DNA of 6,513 nt from Chloroflexota bacterium (lineage in GTDB: Bacteria; Chloroflexota; Limnocylindria; Limnocylindrales; CSP1-4): the NCBI GenBank assembly GCA_021789355.1, contig JAJYJR010000340.1:1-6513 (forward strand), written 5' to 3'. Position 1 is the first letter of the stretch; each line of letters begins with the position of its first letter. The notes under the pieces were generated by a model. That model was not told where the DNA came from, made no database searches, and worked only from the letters and a program-made list of their open reading frames with translations. A program made the position numbers and the translations under genes. This document shows positions 1 through 4,755 of this stretch, in pieces.

Positions 1-16
1 CCAGCGCCGTCGGCAC
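1..16 (-). CDS. possible start of a minus-strand gene running off the left edge
   Basis: On the minus strand a strong Shine-Dalgarno sequence, GGAGGA (27..22), lies 5 nt before a GTG at 16..14, and the frame then reads M-P-T-A-L to the window edge. It would be the next gene downstream of the ATPase that ends at 91, with about 75 bp between them. Only five codons are visible, so nothing can be said about function. The alternative reading is a plus-strand gene tail, since a frame stays open from 3 to a TAG at 66-68 (22 residues). The Shine-Dalgarno site makes the minus-strand start the better guess. Confidence 0.3.
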
Positions 17-90
17 GCAATTCCTCCGTAGTGCTTTTCGCGTTGACGCGGCAGACCACAAGATGTAGATGCGCTGGCTCGCTGCGACGT

Positions 91-1503
91 TCATGACCCA
101 AGGAGCCATGCAAGGAGCGCCGACGGAACAGCGAGCATGTCCTCGTCGCGCGCGAGCGCGCGGCGGGTGGCGACGACACCACCGCCGCCCCGAGCTGCAA
201 TCGCTCGACTCGCAGCGCGCCAGCCCGTATCCACGTACTTGGACTCGAAGCCAAGACCCAACCGTGCGCCGACGAAGTCGATCTCGGTCCCTGAGTTCGG
301 GTTCACCCAGTACCGCACCTCGGCCATCTCCATGAACGCTCCCGGCAGCTCGCGCTCGATCGCGCGATGCAGGGCAAGCGCCGTCTGCTGCTCGCTGACG
401 TCGGAGGCAGCAGGCTCGGCCGCGCTCGAGTCCACGAGCCGGGGGAGACGTGCCAGCAACGGGTCCGTGAAGTAGAACTTCCGCTGGGCCCTCAGGTTCG
501 GCCGGCCGTCGTTGTCCTTGTAGCAGCGGAAGCCGAGGAAGGCAGTGACGAGTTCGGTGATGCGGGCGTCGGCCTGTTCATTGTCGGCGAAACCCACGTC
601 CCGAGCCAGATCGGAGAGATTGATCGGGGCGGCGAGCGAGCGCGCCAGCCGTTCGATGAAGGCAAGGGCCTCCGGTGGCGTGGTCCGCATGGACCGGAAC
701 GCCTCGCCCCGGACGACATTCCAGAGGTCGCGGACGAAGGCCGGGGCGACGTCGCCGGTGTCCATGAACGACGAGACGGCCGTCGGGTACCCGCCGACAT
801 GCAGGTAGTTCTCCCAGGCGTCGACCAGCTGGGGGATGAACACCTGGAGCTCCTCGAGGATGGCCGGCGCGTCGCTGAATACGTCTCGCGGCCGCATCGT
901 CGAGATCGCGGGGACGTGGGCGTCTGCGCCCGTCACGGCGCAGAAGGAGCGGAATGACATCGGCAACAGGAGGCGCTCGCCCGCGCCTGCCGGCTCGCCG
1001 TGGCGGCCGGCGAGGTTGGCAACTCCGTCCTGGAGTCCGGCCGAGGAGGACCCGGTGAGGACGACGCAGTCATCTCTGAACGGCGTCGTGTCGCGCTCGT
1101 CCTTGATGATCGCGTGCCAGTCGTCGATCGAGGTGATTTCGTCGATGAACCAGTGTCGGGGCCCCGTGATGGCGGGGAAGCGGCTCCGTCCAAGGTGAAG
1201 CATGCGCCGCAGGTCATCGCCCCGAAGACCGTCGCAGGAGAAGTAGAGGATGGAGCGCGGGTTGGCGGCGACCGACACGTCGTGCGCGATAGCCCGCTTG
1301 AGCTCGACGCTCTTACCGACGCGCCGGGGGCCGAGCAGCAGGTACAGGCCGTTGGGTCGAATGTCGGCCAGAGGTGCTGGCTCGTACGTAATCGAGGCCG
1401 CACGGACGGCCTTGAGGTCTGGGTCGCCCCGCTCCCATCCGGCCGGGTCGCGCCACCAGGTGCACTTGTCGGAGAGTCGGGCAAAGAGTTGGGCGTCGTT
1501 CAT
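91..1503 (-). CDS. AAA-family ATPase, DUF4143 type, with C-terminal PD-(D/E)XK-like domain
   Basis: 470 residues from the ATG at 1503. An N-terminal P-loop ATPase domain has Walker A GPRRVGKS (58-65), Walker B WFIDE (118-122) and a sensor-like VVLTGSSS (147-154). A GGYP motif at 237-240 is typical of DUF4143 ATPases. After a helical or winged-helix region (about 280-350), the C-terminus has TEIDFV (406-411) then FESK (419-422), so E407, D409, E420 and K422 form a PD-(D/E)XK-like signature. Such proteins are widespread in bacteria and archaea, often in accessory DNA, and their biochemical role is poorly defined. The open frame extends to a TTG at 1575, but those 24 codons run through the operator-like repeats, and 1503 is the only in-frame ATG in the region, so I chose it. 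No clear Shine-Dalgarno precedes it. Regulation is probably through the repeats at 1526-1602. ATPase identity is firm; function is inferred. Confidence 0.9.
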   Translation of the reverse strand: MNDAQLFARLSDKCTWWRDPAGWERGDPDLKAVRAASITYEPAPLADIRPNGLYLLLGPRRVGKSVELKRAIAHDVSVAANPRSILYFSCDGLRGDDLRRMLHLGRSRFPAITGPRHWFIDEITSIDDWHAIIKDERDTTPFRDDCVVLTGSSSAGLQDGVANLAGRHGEPAGAGERLLLPMSFRSFCAVTGADAHVPAISTMRPRDVFSDAPAILEELQVFIPQLVDAWENYLHVGGYPTAVSSFMDTGDVAPAFVRDLWNVVRGEAFRSMRTTPPEALAFIERLARSLAAPINLSDLARDVGFADNEQADARITELVTAFLGFRCYKDNDGRPNLRAQRKFYFTDPLLARLPRLVDSSAAEPAASDVSEQQTALALHRAIERELPGAFMEMAEVRYWVNPNSGTEIDFVGARLGLGFESKYVDTGWRAASRAIAARGGGGVVATRRALARDEDMLAVPSALLAWLLGS

Positions 1504-1525
1504 GAGAGGCCAGCCGGTCCCGTTC

Positions 1526-1602
1526 CTGCCGTCATGTCGGCAATCGAGGTAGGTTGTTTGCCACCATGTCGGCAATCAAGGTATGGTGCTTGCCGATAGC
1601 AA
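1526..1602 (-). promoter_or_regulatory. 32-bp spaced palindromic operator-like repeats upstream of the DUF4143 ATPase
   Basis: Two near-palindromes, TGCCGTCATGTCGGCA (1527-1542) and TTGCC-ACCATGTC-GGCAA (1558-1575), lie in a tandem duplication with a 32-bp period. A third TTGCC half-site at 1590-1594 keeps exactly the same register (1526, 1558, 1590). Thirty-two bp is three helical turns, so dimers bound to the sites would sit on one face of the DNA. The array lies 24 to 100 bp upstream of the ATG at 1503. It is probably an operator, with binder unknown; autoregulation or a neighbouring HTH protein is possible. I see no convincing -35/-10 pair here; TACCTT (1583..1578, minus) is the best -10 candidate. 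Confidence 0.6.
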
Positions 1603-1749
1603 CGATGGTAGCGACGGAATCGCCACCGTCAAGTACGGTCGTCTTCGGCTGAGCGTGCGGCTCGCCGTCCGAGTGAGGTTCCTGCGTATCGACCATGGCG
1701 GGAACGTTATCCAGGAAGTTGCGGCTCGCGGGCGGGTGCACGCGGCGCG
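1603..1749. other. non-coding gap between operator array and dispersed repeat
   Basis: No gene I can support. Frames crossing it on the plus strand are arginine-rich shadows. On the minus strand a 54-codon frame runs from ATG 1696 to TGA 1532 with a less skewed composition, but it ends inside the operator repeats and has no ribosome-binding site (see findings). Confidence 0.5.
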
Positions 1750-1985
1750 CGTCACGCCGGCGATCCCGGGCCCGTGCGTGAGTGGCGGGGTGCGTGGCGC
1801 CGCGGACCGTCAGCTGGGACCCCGGCGAGCGGCGAGACGGCGCATCCGTGGATACCGGTCCCCGGGCGGTAGTTACGCAGGGAACGGGCCCTCGGCGCCG
1901 ATAGTGTGCTGCGGGTGCAAACGCCGCAGGGAACCGGCCCCTGGCGCCGGATAGCGTGCTGCGGGTGCAAACGCCGCAAAGTCCG
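1750..1985. repeat. dispersed composite repeat, copy 1
   Basis: This stretch matches 4166-4475 in the same orientation. The best-conserved core, 1830-1875, aligns with 4307-4353 at 44 of 47 positions (one inserted base, two substitutions) by hand alignment, and the match continues through CGCAGGGAA. The left flank (1750-1829) is related but more diverged. The core contains ATACCGGTCCCCGGG and GGTAGTTACGCAGGGAA. Copy 1 carries one CGGCGAGACGG element where copy 2 has four. It lies in the region between the minus-strand ATPase and the plus-strand RHH gene. No coding capacity is apparent. Confidence 0.8.
1876..1974. repeat. two tandem ~50-bp units within copy 1
   Basis: Units 1876-1924 (49 bp) and 1925-1974 (50 bp) both begin CGCAGGGAAC and end with TGCGGGTGCAAACGC; a third start (CGCAAAG) follows at 1975. 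TGCGG (1910-1914 and 1960-1964) can pair with CCGCA (1924-1928 and 1974-1978) around a 9-nt loop, so each unit boundary can form a small hairpin. The units resemble each other more than those of copy 2, as expected from local homogenisation. Confidence 0.8.
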
Positions 1986-2047
1986 CAGAGTCCGCCGATG
2001 GCGCGGCGGTCGAGAGGGGGGCGCCGTGCTCTCGGCCGGTGCGCCGA

Positions 2048-2074
2048 TGACATCACTTCTTGACATCTGACATC
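2048..2074 (+). promoter_or_regulatory. triple TGACATC operator candidate
   Basis: TGACATC occurs at 2048-2054, 2061-2067 and 2068-2074, and the second and third copies overlap the -35 box and spacer of the promoter below. Ribbon-helix-helix antitoxins commonly bind short direct or inverted repeats over their own promoter, so autoregulation by the gene at 2095 is likely. The binder is inferred. Confidence 0.55.
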
Positions 2075-2087
2075 GTGCACCTATCAT
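2060..2087 (+). promoter_or_regulatory. sigma70-like promoter for the RHH-Fic pair, leaderless start
   Basis: A perfect -35 TTGACA (2060-2065) is followed by a 16-bp spacer and -10 TATCAT (2082-2087). Transcription would start about 7 nt after the -10, at or beside the ATG at 2095. No Shine-Dalgarno lies before that ATG. The mRNA should therefore be leaderless. This is the clearest promoter in the window. Confidence 0.75.
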
Positions 2088-2094
2088 CATCGAC

Positions 2095-2433
2095 ATGCCT
2101 GCCGAGCACCCCACCCGATCCGTCTTCCCGCTGCGCTTCGAGAACGCGCGCACCCGTGAGCTGCTGCGGGTCATTGCGGAGCGGCGGCACACGTCGATGA
2201 ACCAGCTCGCGGAAGAGATGATCGAGCGCGAACTCCAGGTGCTTGCGCTGGGCCTCGAGAGCAGCCTGTCGAGAACGATCGAGCTGCTGCGCTCGTATCG
2301 CGGCGAGGGGCGCGCGGAGGCGTGGGCCGCGTTCGCCGATGCCGAGGGGCTCCCGGAGCCGATCGCCGCCCGCCGGACGCAGGTCGACGAGGATCCCTTC
2401 GGGGTCGCGCGCGCCTTTGAGGTCGGGGTTTGA
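2095..2433 (+). CDS. ribbon-helix-helix (CopG/Arc-like) protein, probable antitoxin of the Fic protein
   Basis: 112 residues. The N-terminus reads as an RHH fold: a short strand, RSVFPLRF (8-15), then helix 16-31, a turn at HTS, and helix 35-50 (MNQLAEEMIERE). The rest (about 51-90) is amphipathic and helical. The acidic tail ends VARAFEVGV. RHH proteins of this size are DNA-binding antitoxins that repress their own operon, and the C-terminal tail usually engages the toxin. The gene precedes the Fic gene by 114 nt on the same strand. Its TGA stop (2431-2433) lies inside the first unit of the 20-bp array. The start is fixed by the promoter spacing, with no ribosome-binding site. I do not see the Fic-inhibitory motif (S/T)xxxE(G/N), so if it neutralises Fic it probably does so in another way, or acts only as repressor. 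The family call is from fold pattern, not a database match. Confidence 0.75.
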   Translation: MPAEHPTRSVFPLRFENARTRELLRVIAERRHTSMNQLAEEMIERELQVLALGLESSLSRTIELLRSYRGEGRAEAWAAFADAEGLPEPIAARRTQVDEDPFGVARAFEVGV

Positions 2434-2556
2434 CCCCTGAGGTCGGGGCGTGACCCCTGAGGTCGGGGTTTGACCCCTGAGGTCGGGGCGTGACCCCTGG
2501 GGTCGGGGTTTGACCCCTGAGGTCGCGCGCGCCTTCGAGGTCGGGGCGTGACCCTG
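2401..2556 (+). repeat. 20-bp tandem array joining RHH stop to Fic start
   Basis: Five contiguous 20-bp units (2419-2518) alternate between GAGGTCGGGGTTTGACCCCT and GAGGTCGGGGCGTGACCCCT in the order TTT, CGT, TTT, CGT, TTT, giving a 40-bp higher-order period. The fifth has one A-to-G change. An 18-bp block (2519-2536) and a sixth unit of CGT type (2537-2556) close the array. Almost the same 18-bp block, GGGGTCGCGCGCGCCTTT, precedes unit 1 at 2401-2418. Each unit can form GGGG/CCCC or GGTC/GACC hairpins. The RHH stop codon is in unit 1, and the Fic GTG is in unit 6. Confidence 0.9.
2537..2550 (+). promoter_or_regulatory. repeat-encoded ribosome-binding site and GTG start of the Fic gene
   Basis: GAGG (2537-2540) lies 7 nt before the GTG at 2548, both supplied by the last unit of the 20-bp array. 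The same GAGG-GTG layout recurs with GTG at 2450 and 2490 in the earlier CGT-type units, but neither is in frame with Fic and each meets an early stop. This element decides the start at 2548. Confidence 0.55.
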
Positions 2557-3210
2557 CCACCCTGTCCGGACTGGAACGAAGAGCGCCCCAGCGACCTGCC
2601 CCGGATCATCGCCAACGTCAGGGACCTCTGGCCTGTGGTCGAGGCCGACGCGGGTGCGCGGCCGGCGCCGTCGCTGGCGATCGCCCTCGAGTGGCACCGC
2701 CGGATCTACGATCGTGTCGCGGTGCCGCATGCCGACTACGTCGGCAATGTGCGCGACAGCGATCCGCGGTTCCCATGCCTGATCGACTACGAGGTGGCCG
2801 TTGGAACCTCCCGCGGCGTGCGGGCACGAGAGGTCCCGGCGGCGCTCGACGCCTTCGTGCGAGCGACCGCCTCCGTCGTGTCCGCGCTGGACGCGGTGGT
2901 CCCGCCTGGCAGCGTCGGCGCATCTCCTCCGGCCGTCGCGGCAGTCGTGCGCCTGTGTGCCTACGCCCATGGCGAATGGATCCGCATCCACCCATTCGGC
3001 AACGGCAGTGGACGAACTGCGCGGGTGTGGGCGAACTGGATCGCCGTGCGCTACGGGCTTCCGCCCTTCGTTCGGATCAAACCGCGACCCGACGACGTGC
3101 TCTTCACCGGGGCGGCCGAGATGTCGATGCGCGGAGACCATCGCGCCACGGAGGCGATGTTCGCCTCGATGCTGGGCGACGCGCTGCGCGCCGCGACCGG
3201 CCGGACCTGA
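2548..3210 (+). CDS. Fic-domain protein, probable toxin or AMP-transferase
   Basis: 220 residues. Fic enzymes transfer AMP (or related groups) from nucleotides onto target proteins. The Fic loop is HPFGNGSGRTAR (148-159), against the family pattern HxFx(D/E)GN(G/K)R. The catalytic H148 and R156 are present, but the acidic metal-binding position is N152 and the usual asparagine is S154. Asn in the acidic position occurs in a known subgroup; the Ser is less usual. Upstream, ALEWHRRIY (46-54) and RDSDPRFP (69-76) are familiar from actinobacterial-type Fic proteins, and the region after the loop (RYGLPPFVRIKPRP, 168-181) is also characteristic. No N- or C-terminal inhibitory helix with (S/T)xxxE(G/N) is seen, so any inhibitor would be a separate protein, the RHH partner being the candidate. 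It probably shares the promoter at 2060. The domain call is firm; activity is uncertain. Confidence 0.88.
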   Translation: MTLPPCPDWNEERPSDLPRIIANVRDLWPVVEADAGARPAPSLAIALEWHRRIYDRVAVPHADYVGNVRDSDPRFPCLIDYEVAVGTSRGVRAREVPAALDAFVRATASVVSALDAVVPPGSVGASPPAVAAVVRLCAYAHGEWIRIHPFGNGSGRTARVWANWIAVRYGLPPFVRIKPRPDDVLFTGAAEMSMRGDHRATEAMFASMLGDALRAATGRT

Positions 3211-3225
3211 AGGCGCCCACGAGGC

Positions 3226-3242
3226 GTTTCCATACCGGAAAC
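3226..3242. promoter_or_regulatory. GTTTCC/GGAAAC inverted repeat after the Fic gene
   Basis: Perfect 6-bp arms GTTTCC (3226-3231) and GGAAAC (3237-3242) flank a 5-nt centre. There is no T-run, so it is not an intrinsic terminator. It lies 6 nt before an ATG at 3249 that opens a frame without a recognisable product. It may be an operator, perhaps left over from a lost gene. Confidence 0.4.
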
Positions 3243-3337
3243 ACCGCCATGCGGGACCCTCTCGCCTGGCTGGCGATCCACGCGGCGGCCCCGGCCGTGG
3301 CCGGCCGGCAGGTGTCGGCGGCCCGTCACACCAATCG

Positions 3338-3368
3338 GCGGGTAAGTCGGTGCCAAACCGCGGGTAAG
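3338..3368 (+). promoter_or_regulatory. paired GCGGGTAAG direct repeat, operator candidate for the XRE gene
   Basis: GCGGGTAAG occurs at 3338-3346 and 3360-3368, a 22-bp period (two helical turns), ending 22 bp before the ATG at 3391. XRE proteins often repress themselves at such sites. No Shine-Dalgarno is present before 3391. A weak -10-like CACACT (3379-3384) stands where a leaderless transcript would need it. Confidence 0.5.
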
Positions 3369-3390
3369 GGGCCTCGTCCACACTCGCCCC

Positions 3391-4173
3391 ATGGACGACC
3401 AGCGGATCGGCGGCACTATCCGGGTGCTCCGGATCCGGCACACCTGGCGCCAGTCGGACCTTGGGCGCGAGGCGGGCGTGTCGGCGGCTACCGTCTCGCG
3501 GCTCGAACGGGGCCACTTCGAGCACCTGTCCGTGGCCACGCTGCGCGCGGTGGCGGCCGCGCTCGACGTCCGGCTCGAGTTGCTCGCGCGCTGGCGGGGT
3601 GGGGACCTCGATCGGCTCGTAAGCGCGCGCCACTCGGCCATGCACGAGGCGGTGGCGCGCATGTTCGCCTCCTTGCCCGGCTGGACGATCCTGCCGGAGG
3701 TCAGCTTCTCCATCTTTGGCGAGCGCGGGATCGTGGATGTGCTGGCCTGGCACGCCGCAAGCCGCATGCTGCTGGTGATCGAGCTCAAGACGGAGATCGT
3801 CGACGTCCAGGAGACAGTGGGCAGGCTCGACACCAAGGGCCGCCTGGCCGCGCGGATCGCGCGCGACCACGGATGGGTGCCGGCACAGGTCGGGGTCTGG
3901 CTGCTCGTGGCGGAGAGCGCCGCGAACCGCAGCCGGGTGCGGGCGCACGGGACCATGCTCCGCGCGGCGTACCCGACCGGCGCGGTTGACATGCGGCACT
4001 GGCTGCGCGCACCGGCCGGGCCGATCGCCGCGCTCTCGTTCCTGGGCGCGAGCACTGCCCCGGTCCGACGATCTTCGCGTAACGATCATGGCGGGACCGG
4101 TGTGCCACAATTCGCGCCCCGCAAGCGGGTGCGCGTGCCGAAGGCGCGTCCCGTGAGTGCCGCGGGTGCGTGA
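3391..4173 (+). CDS. XRE-type helix-turn-helix protein with PD-(D/E)XK-like C-terminal domain
   Basis: 260 residues. The N-terminus (about 6-62) is a Cro/C1-type HTH: IRVLRIRHTWRQSDLGREAG, then VSAATVSRLERG (30-41) as turn and recognition helix, then LSVATLRAVAAALDVRLEL. The second half carries a nuclease-fold signature: E103 in a first helix/strand, D116 in GIVDVLAW (113-120), and E131-L-K133 in LLVIELKT (127-134). This is the D-x(14)-ExK spacing of PD-(D/E)XK proteins. After it, KGRLAARIARDHGW (149-162) is a plausible fourth core helix. The last 40 residues are basic and probably disordered. It is either a DNA-binding nuclease or a repressor with a degenerate nuclease domain. It lies 180 bp after Fic with its own repeat operator, so it is probably a separate unit. 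Its stop falls at the left edge of dispersed repeat copy 2. HTH is certain; nuclease activity is inferred. Confidence 0.85.
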   Translation: MDDQRIGGTIRVLRIRHTWRQSDLGREAGVSAATVSRLERGHFEHLSVATLRAVAAALDVRLELLARWRGGDLDRLVSARHSAMHEAVARMFASLPGWTILPEVSFSIFGERGIVDVLAWHAASRMLLVIELKTEIVDVQETVGRLDTKGRLAARIARDHGWVPAQVGVWLLVAESAANRSRVRAHGTMLRAAYPTGAVDMRHWLRAPAGPIAALSFLGASTAPVRRSSRNDHGGTGVPQFAPRKRVRVPKARPVSAAGA

Positions 4174-4243
4174 CGGGCGCCCGATCCGTGCGTGGATGAC
4201 CGCGCACGTGCCGCATCGGGCCGTCCGCCGGGGCCTCGGCGAG

Positions 4244-4327
4244 CGGCAAGACGGCCCCGGCGTGCGGCGAGACGGTCCCGGCGAGTGGCGAGACGGCCCC
4301 GGCCAGCGGCGAGACGGCGCGATCCGC
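4244..4327. repeat. 21-bp tandem repeat, four units
   Basis: Units start at 4244, 4265, 4286 and 4307, with consensus CGGCGAGACGG followed by YCCCGGCGAG. The fourth unit diverges after 12 bp into the conserved core of the dispersed repeat. Being a multiple of three, it reads as SPLAGAV-like heptads on the minus strand, but nothing else supports translation there. Copy 1 of the dispersed repeat has only one such unit (from 1830). Confidence 0.85.
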
Positions 4328-4353
4328 GGATACCGGTCCCCGGGTGGTAGTTA

Positions 4354-4454
4354 CGCAGGGAATGGGCTGTCGCGGCCGGCTAGTGTGCTCCCCGTGCAAA
4401 CGACGCAGGGAATGGGCTGTCGCGGCCGGCTAGTGTGCCCCCCCCTGCAAACGG
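4354..4454. repeat. two tandem ~50-bp units within copy 2
   Basis: Units 4354-4403 and 4404-4454 both start CGCAGGGAATGGGCTG and include CCGGCTAGTGTGC, and a third start follows at 4455. They are nearly identical to each other for about 37 bp, yet differ from the corresponding interior of copy 1, which points to homogenisation within each locus. Confidence 0.85.
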
Positions 4455-4587
4455 CGCAGGAACCGGGCCAGGAACCGGGCGTGTCGCGCGGCAGGTGCTG
4501 GCTCGGTTCGACGAGCAGCCCAGCCGCGGAGCCGTACGCGCGCGTGCGCCGTCTCTCTGGCCGGCGGTGGCGGCGACCTGAGCGGTA

Positions 4588-4623
4588 CCGCGACCGCGAC
4601 CGCGACCGCGACCGCTGCCGCTA
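4588..4623. repeat. hexanucleotide microsatellite
   Basis: Six 6-bp units: CCGCGA four times, then CCGCTG and CCGCTA. It lies in non-coding DNA between the dispersed repeat and the next operator. Read on the plus strand it encodes an RD dipeptide run, which I take as meaningless. Confidence 0.85.
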
Positions 4624-4635
4624 CCAGTGGAGGAA

Positions 4636-4690
4636 CCGCCGGAGCAGCACCGCCGGAGCAGCACCGCCGGAGCAGCACCGCCGGAGAAGC
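4636..4690. repeat. 14-bp minisatellite
   Basis: CCGCCGGAGCAGCA occurs three times perfectly (4636, 4650, 4664), with a fourth, diverged copy at 4678-4690. It ends 32 bp before the CTTTAC operator. No function is apparent. The whole gap 4174-4722 is repeat-derived and holds no gene I can support. Confidence 0.85.
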
Positions 4691-4722
4691 CCGTGACACG
4701 AGCCGGCCGGTGCGCCGAAAGT

Positions 4723-4755
4723 CTTTACGTCATGGTAAAGAACGCCGGAGTAAAG
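4723..4755 (+). promoter_or_regulatory. CTTTAC/GTAAAG operator candidate of the DUF234 ATPase
   Basis: Perfect inverted repeat CTTTAC-GTCATG-GTAAAG (4723-4740), with a third half-site GTAAAG at 4750-4755, 15 bp further on. The third half-site overlaps the -10 box below. The layout suits repression of the ATPase operon, possibly by the winged-helix protein encoded at 6280 or by the ATPase itself. Confidence 0.6.

Larger units (their letters stand above)
4166..4475. repeat. dispersed composite repeat, copy 2
   Basis: Direct-orientation counterpart of 1750-1985, anchored about 2.48 kb downstream (4307 against 1830). It differs by carrying extra 21-bp units (4244-4327) and by different interiors in its 50-bp units. 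It begins at about the stop codon of the XRE gene. Together the two copies bracket the RHH, Fic and XRE genes. No gene is seen within it. Confidence 0.8.

Noticed and set aside
1504..1575. N-terminal extension of the DUF4143 ATPase to the TTG at 1575
   Set aside because: The extra 24 codons translate the operator repeats and lack family character; the ATG at 1503 gives a sensible N-terminus.
1583..1954. 123-codon plus-strand frame upstream of the RHH gene
   Set aside because: Passes through the dispersed repeat; no Shine-Dalgarno site, no domain, Arg-rich C-terminal half.
1830..1985. Integron attC-type recombination site
   Set aside because: I looked for RYYYAAC/GTTRRRY core sites near GTTACGC and GCAAACG and found no proper pair, and no integrase is present.
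2419..2556. CRISPR-like array
   Set aside because: Units are contiguous with no unique spacers, so it is a plain tandem repeat.
3291..3304. CCGGCC-GT-GGCCGG palindrome as a terminator after Fic
   Set aside because: The loop is only 2 nt and no T-tract follows; it may simply reflect high GC.
2691..3989. 432-codon plus-strand frame overlapping Fic and XRE
   Set aside because: Out of frame with both recognised proteins and extremely Arg-rich.
2053..4110. 685-codon minus-strand open frame across the RHH, Fic and XRE genes
   Set aside because: Arg/His/Pro-rich, reads the 20-bp array as low-complexity peptide, and lies antisense to three genes with recognisable domains. It is a GC-rich shadow.
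4157..4696. 179-codon plus-strand frame after the XRE gene
   Set aside because: Made mostly of repeats (RD run, 14-bp and 21-bp units), so it is a by-product of the minisatellites.
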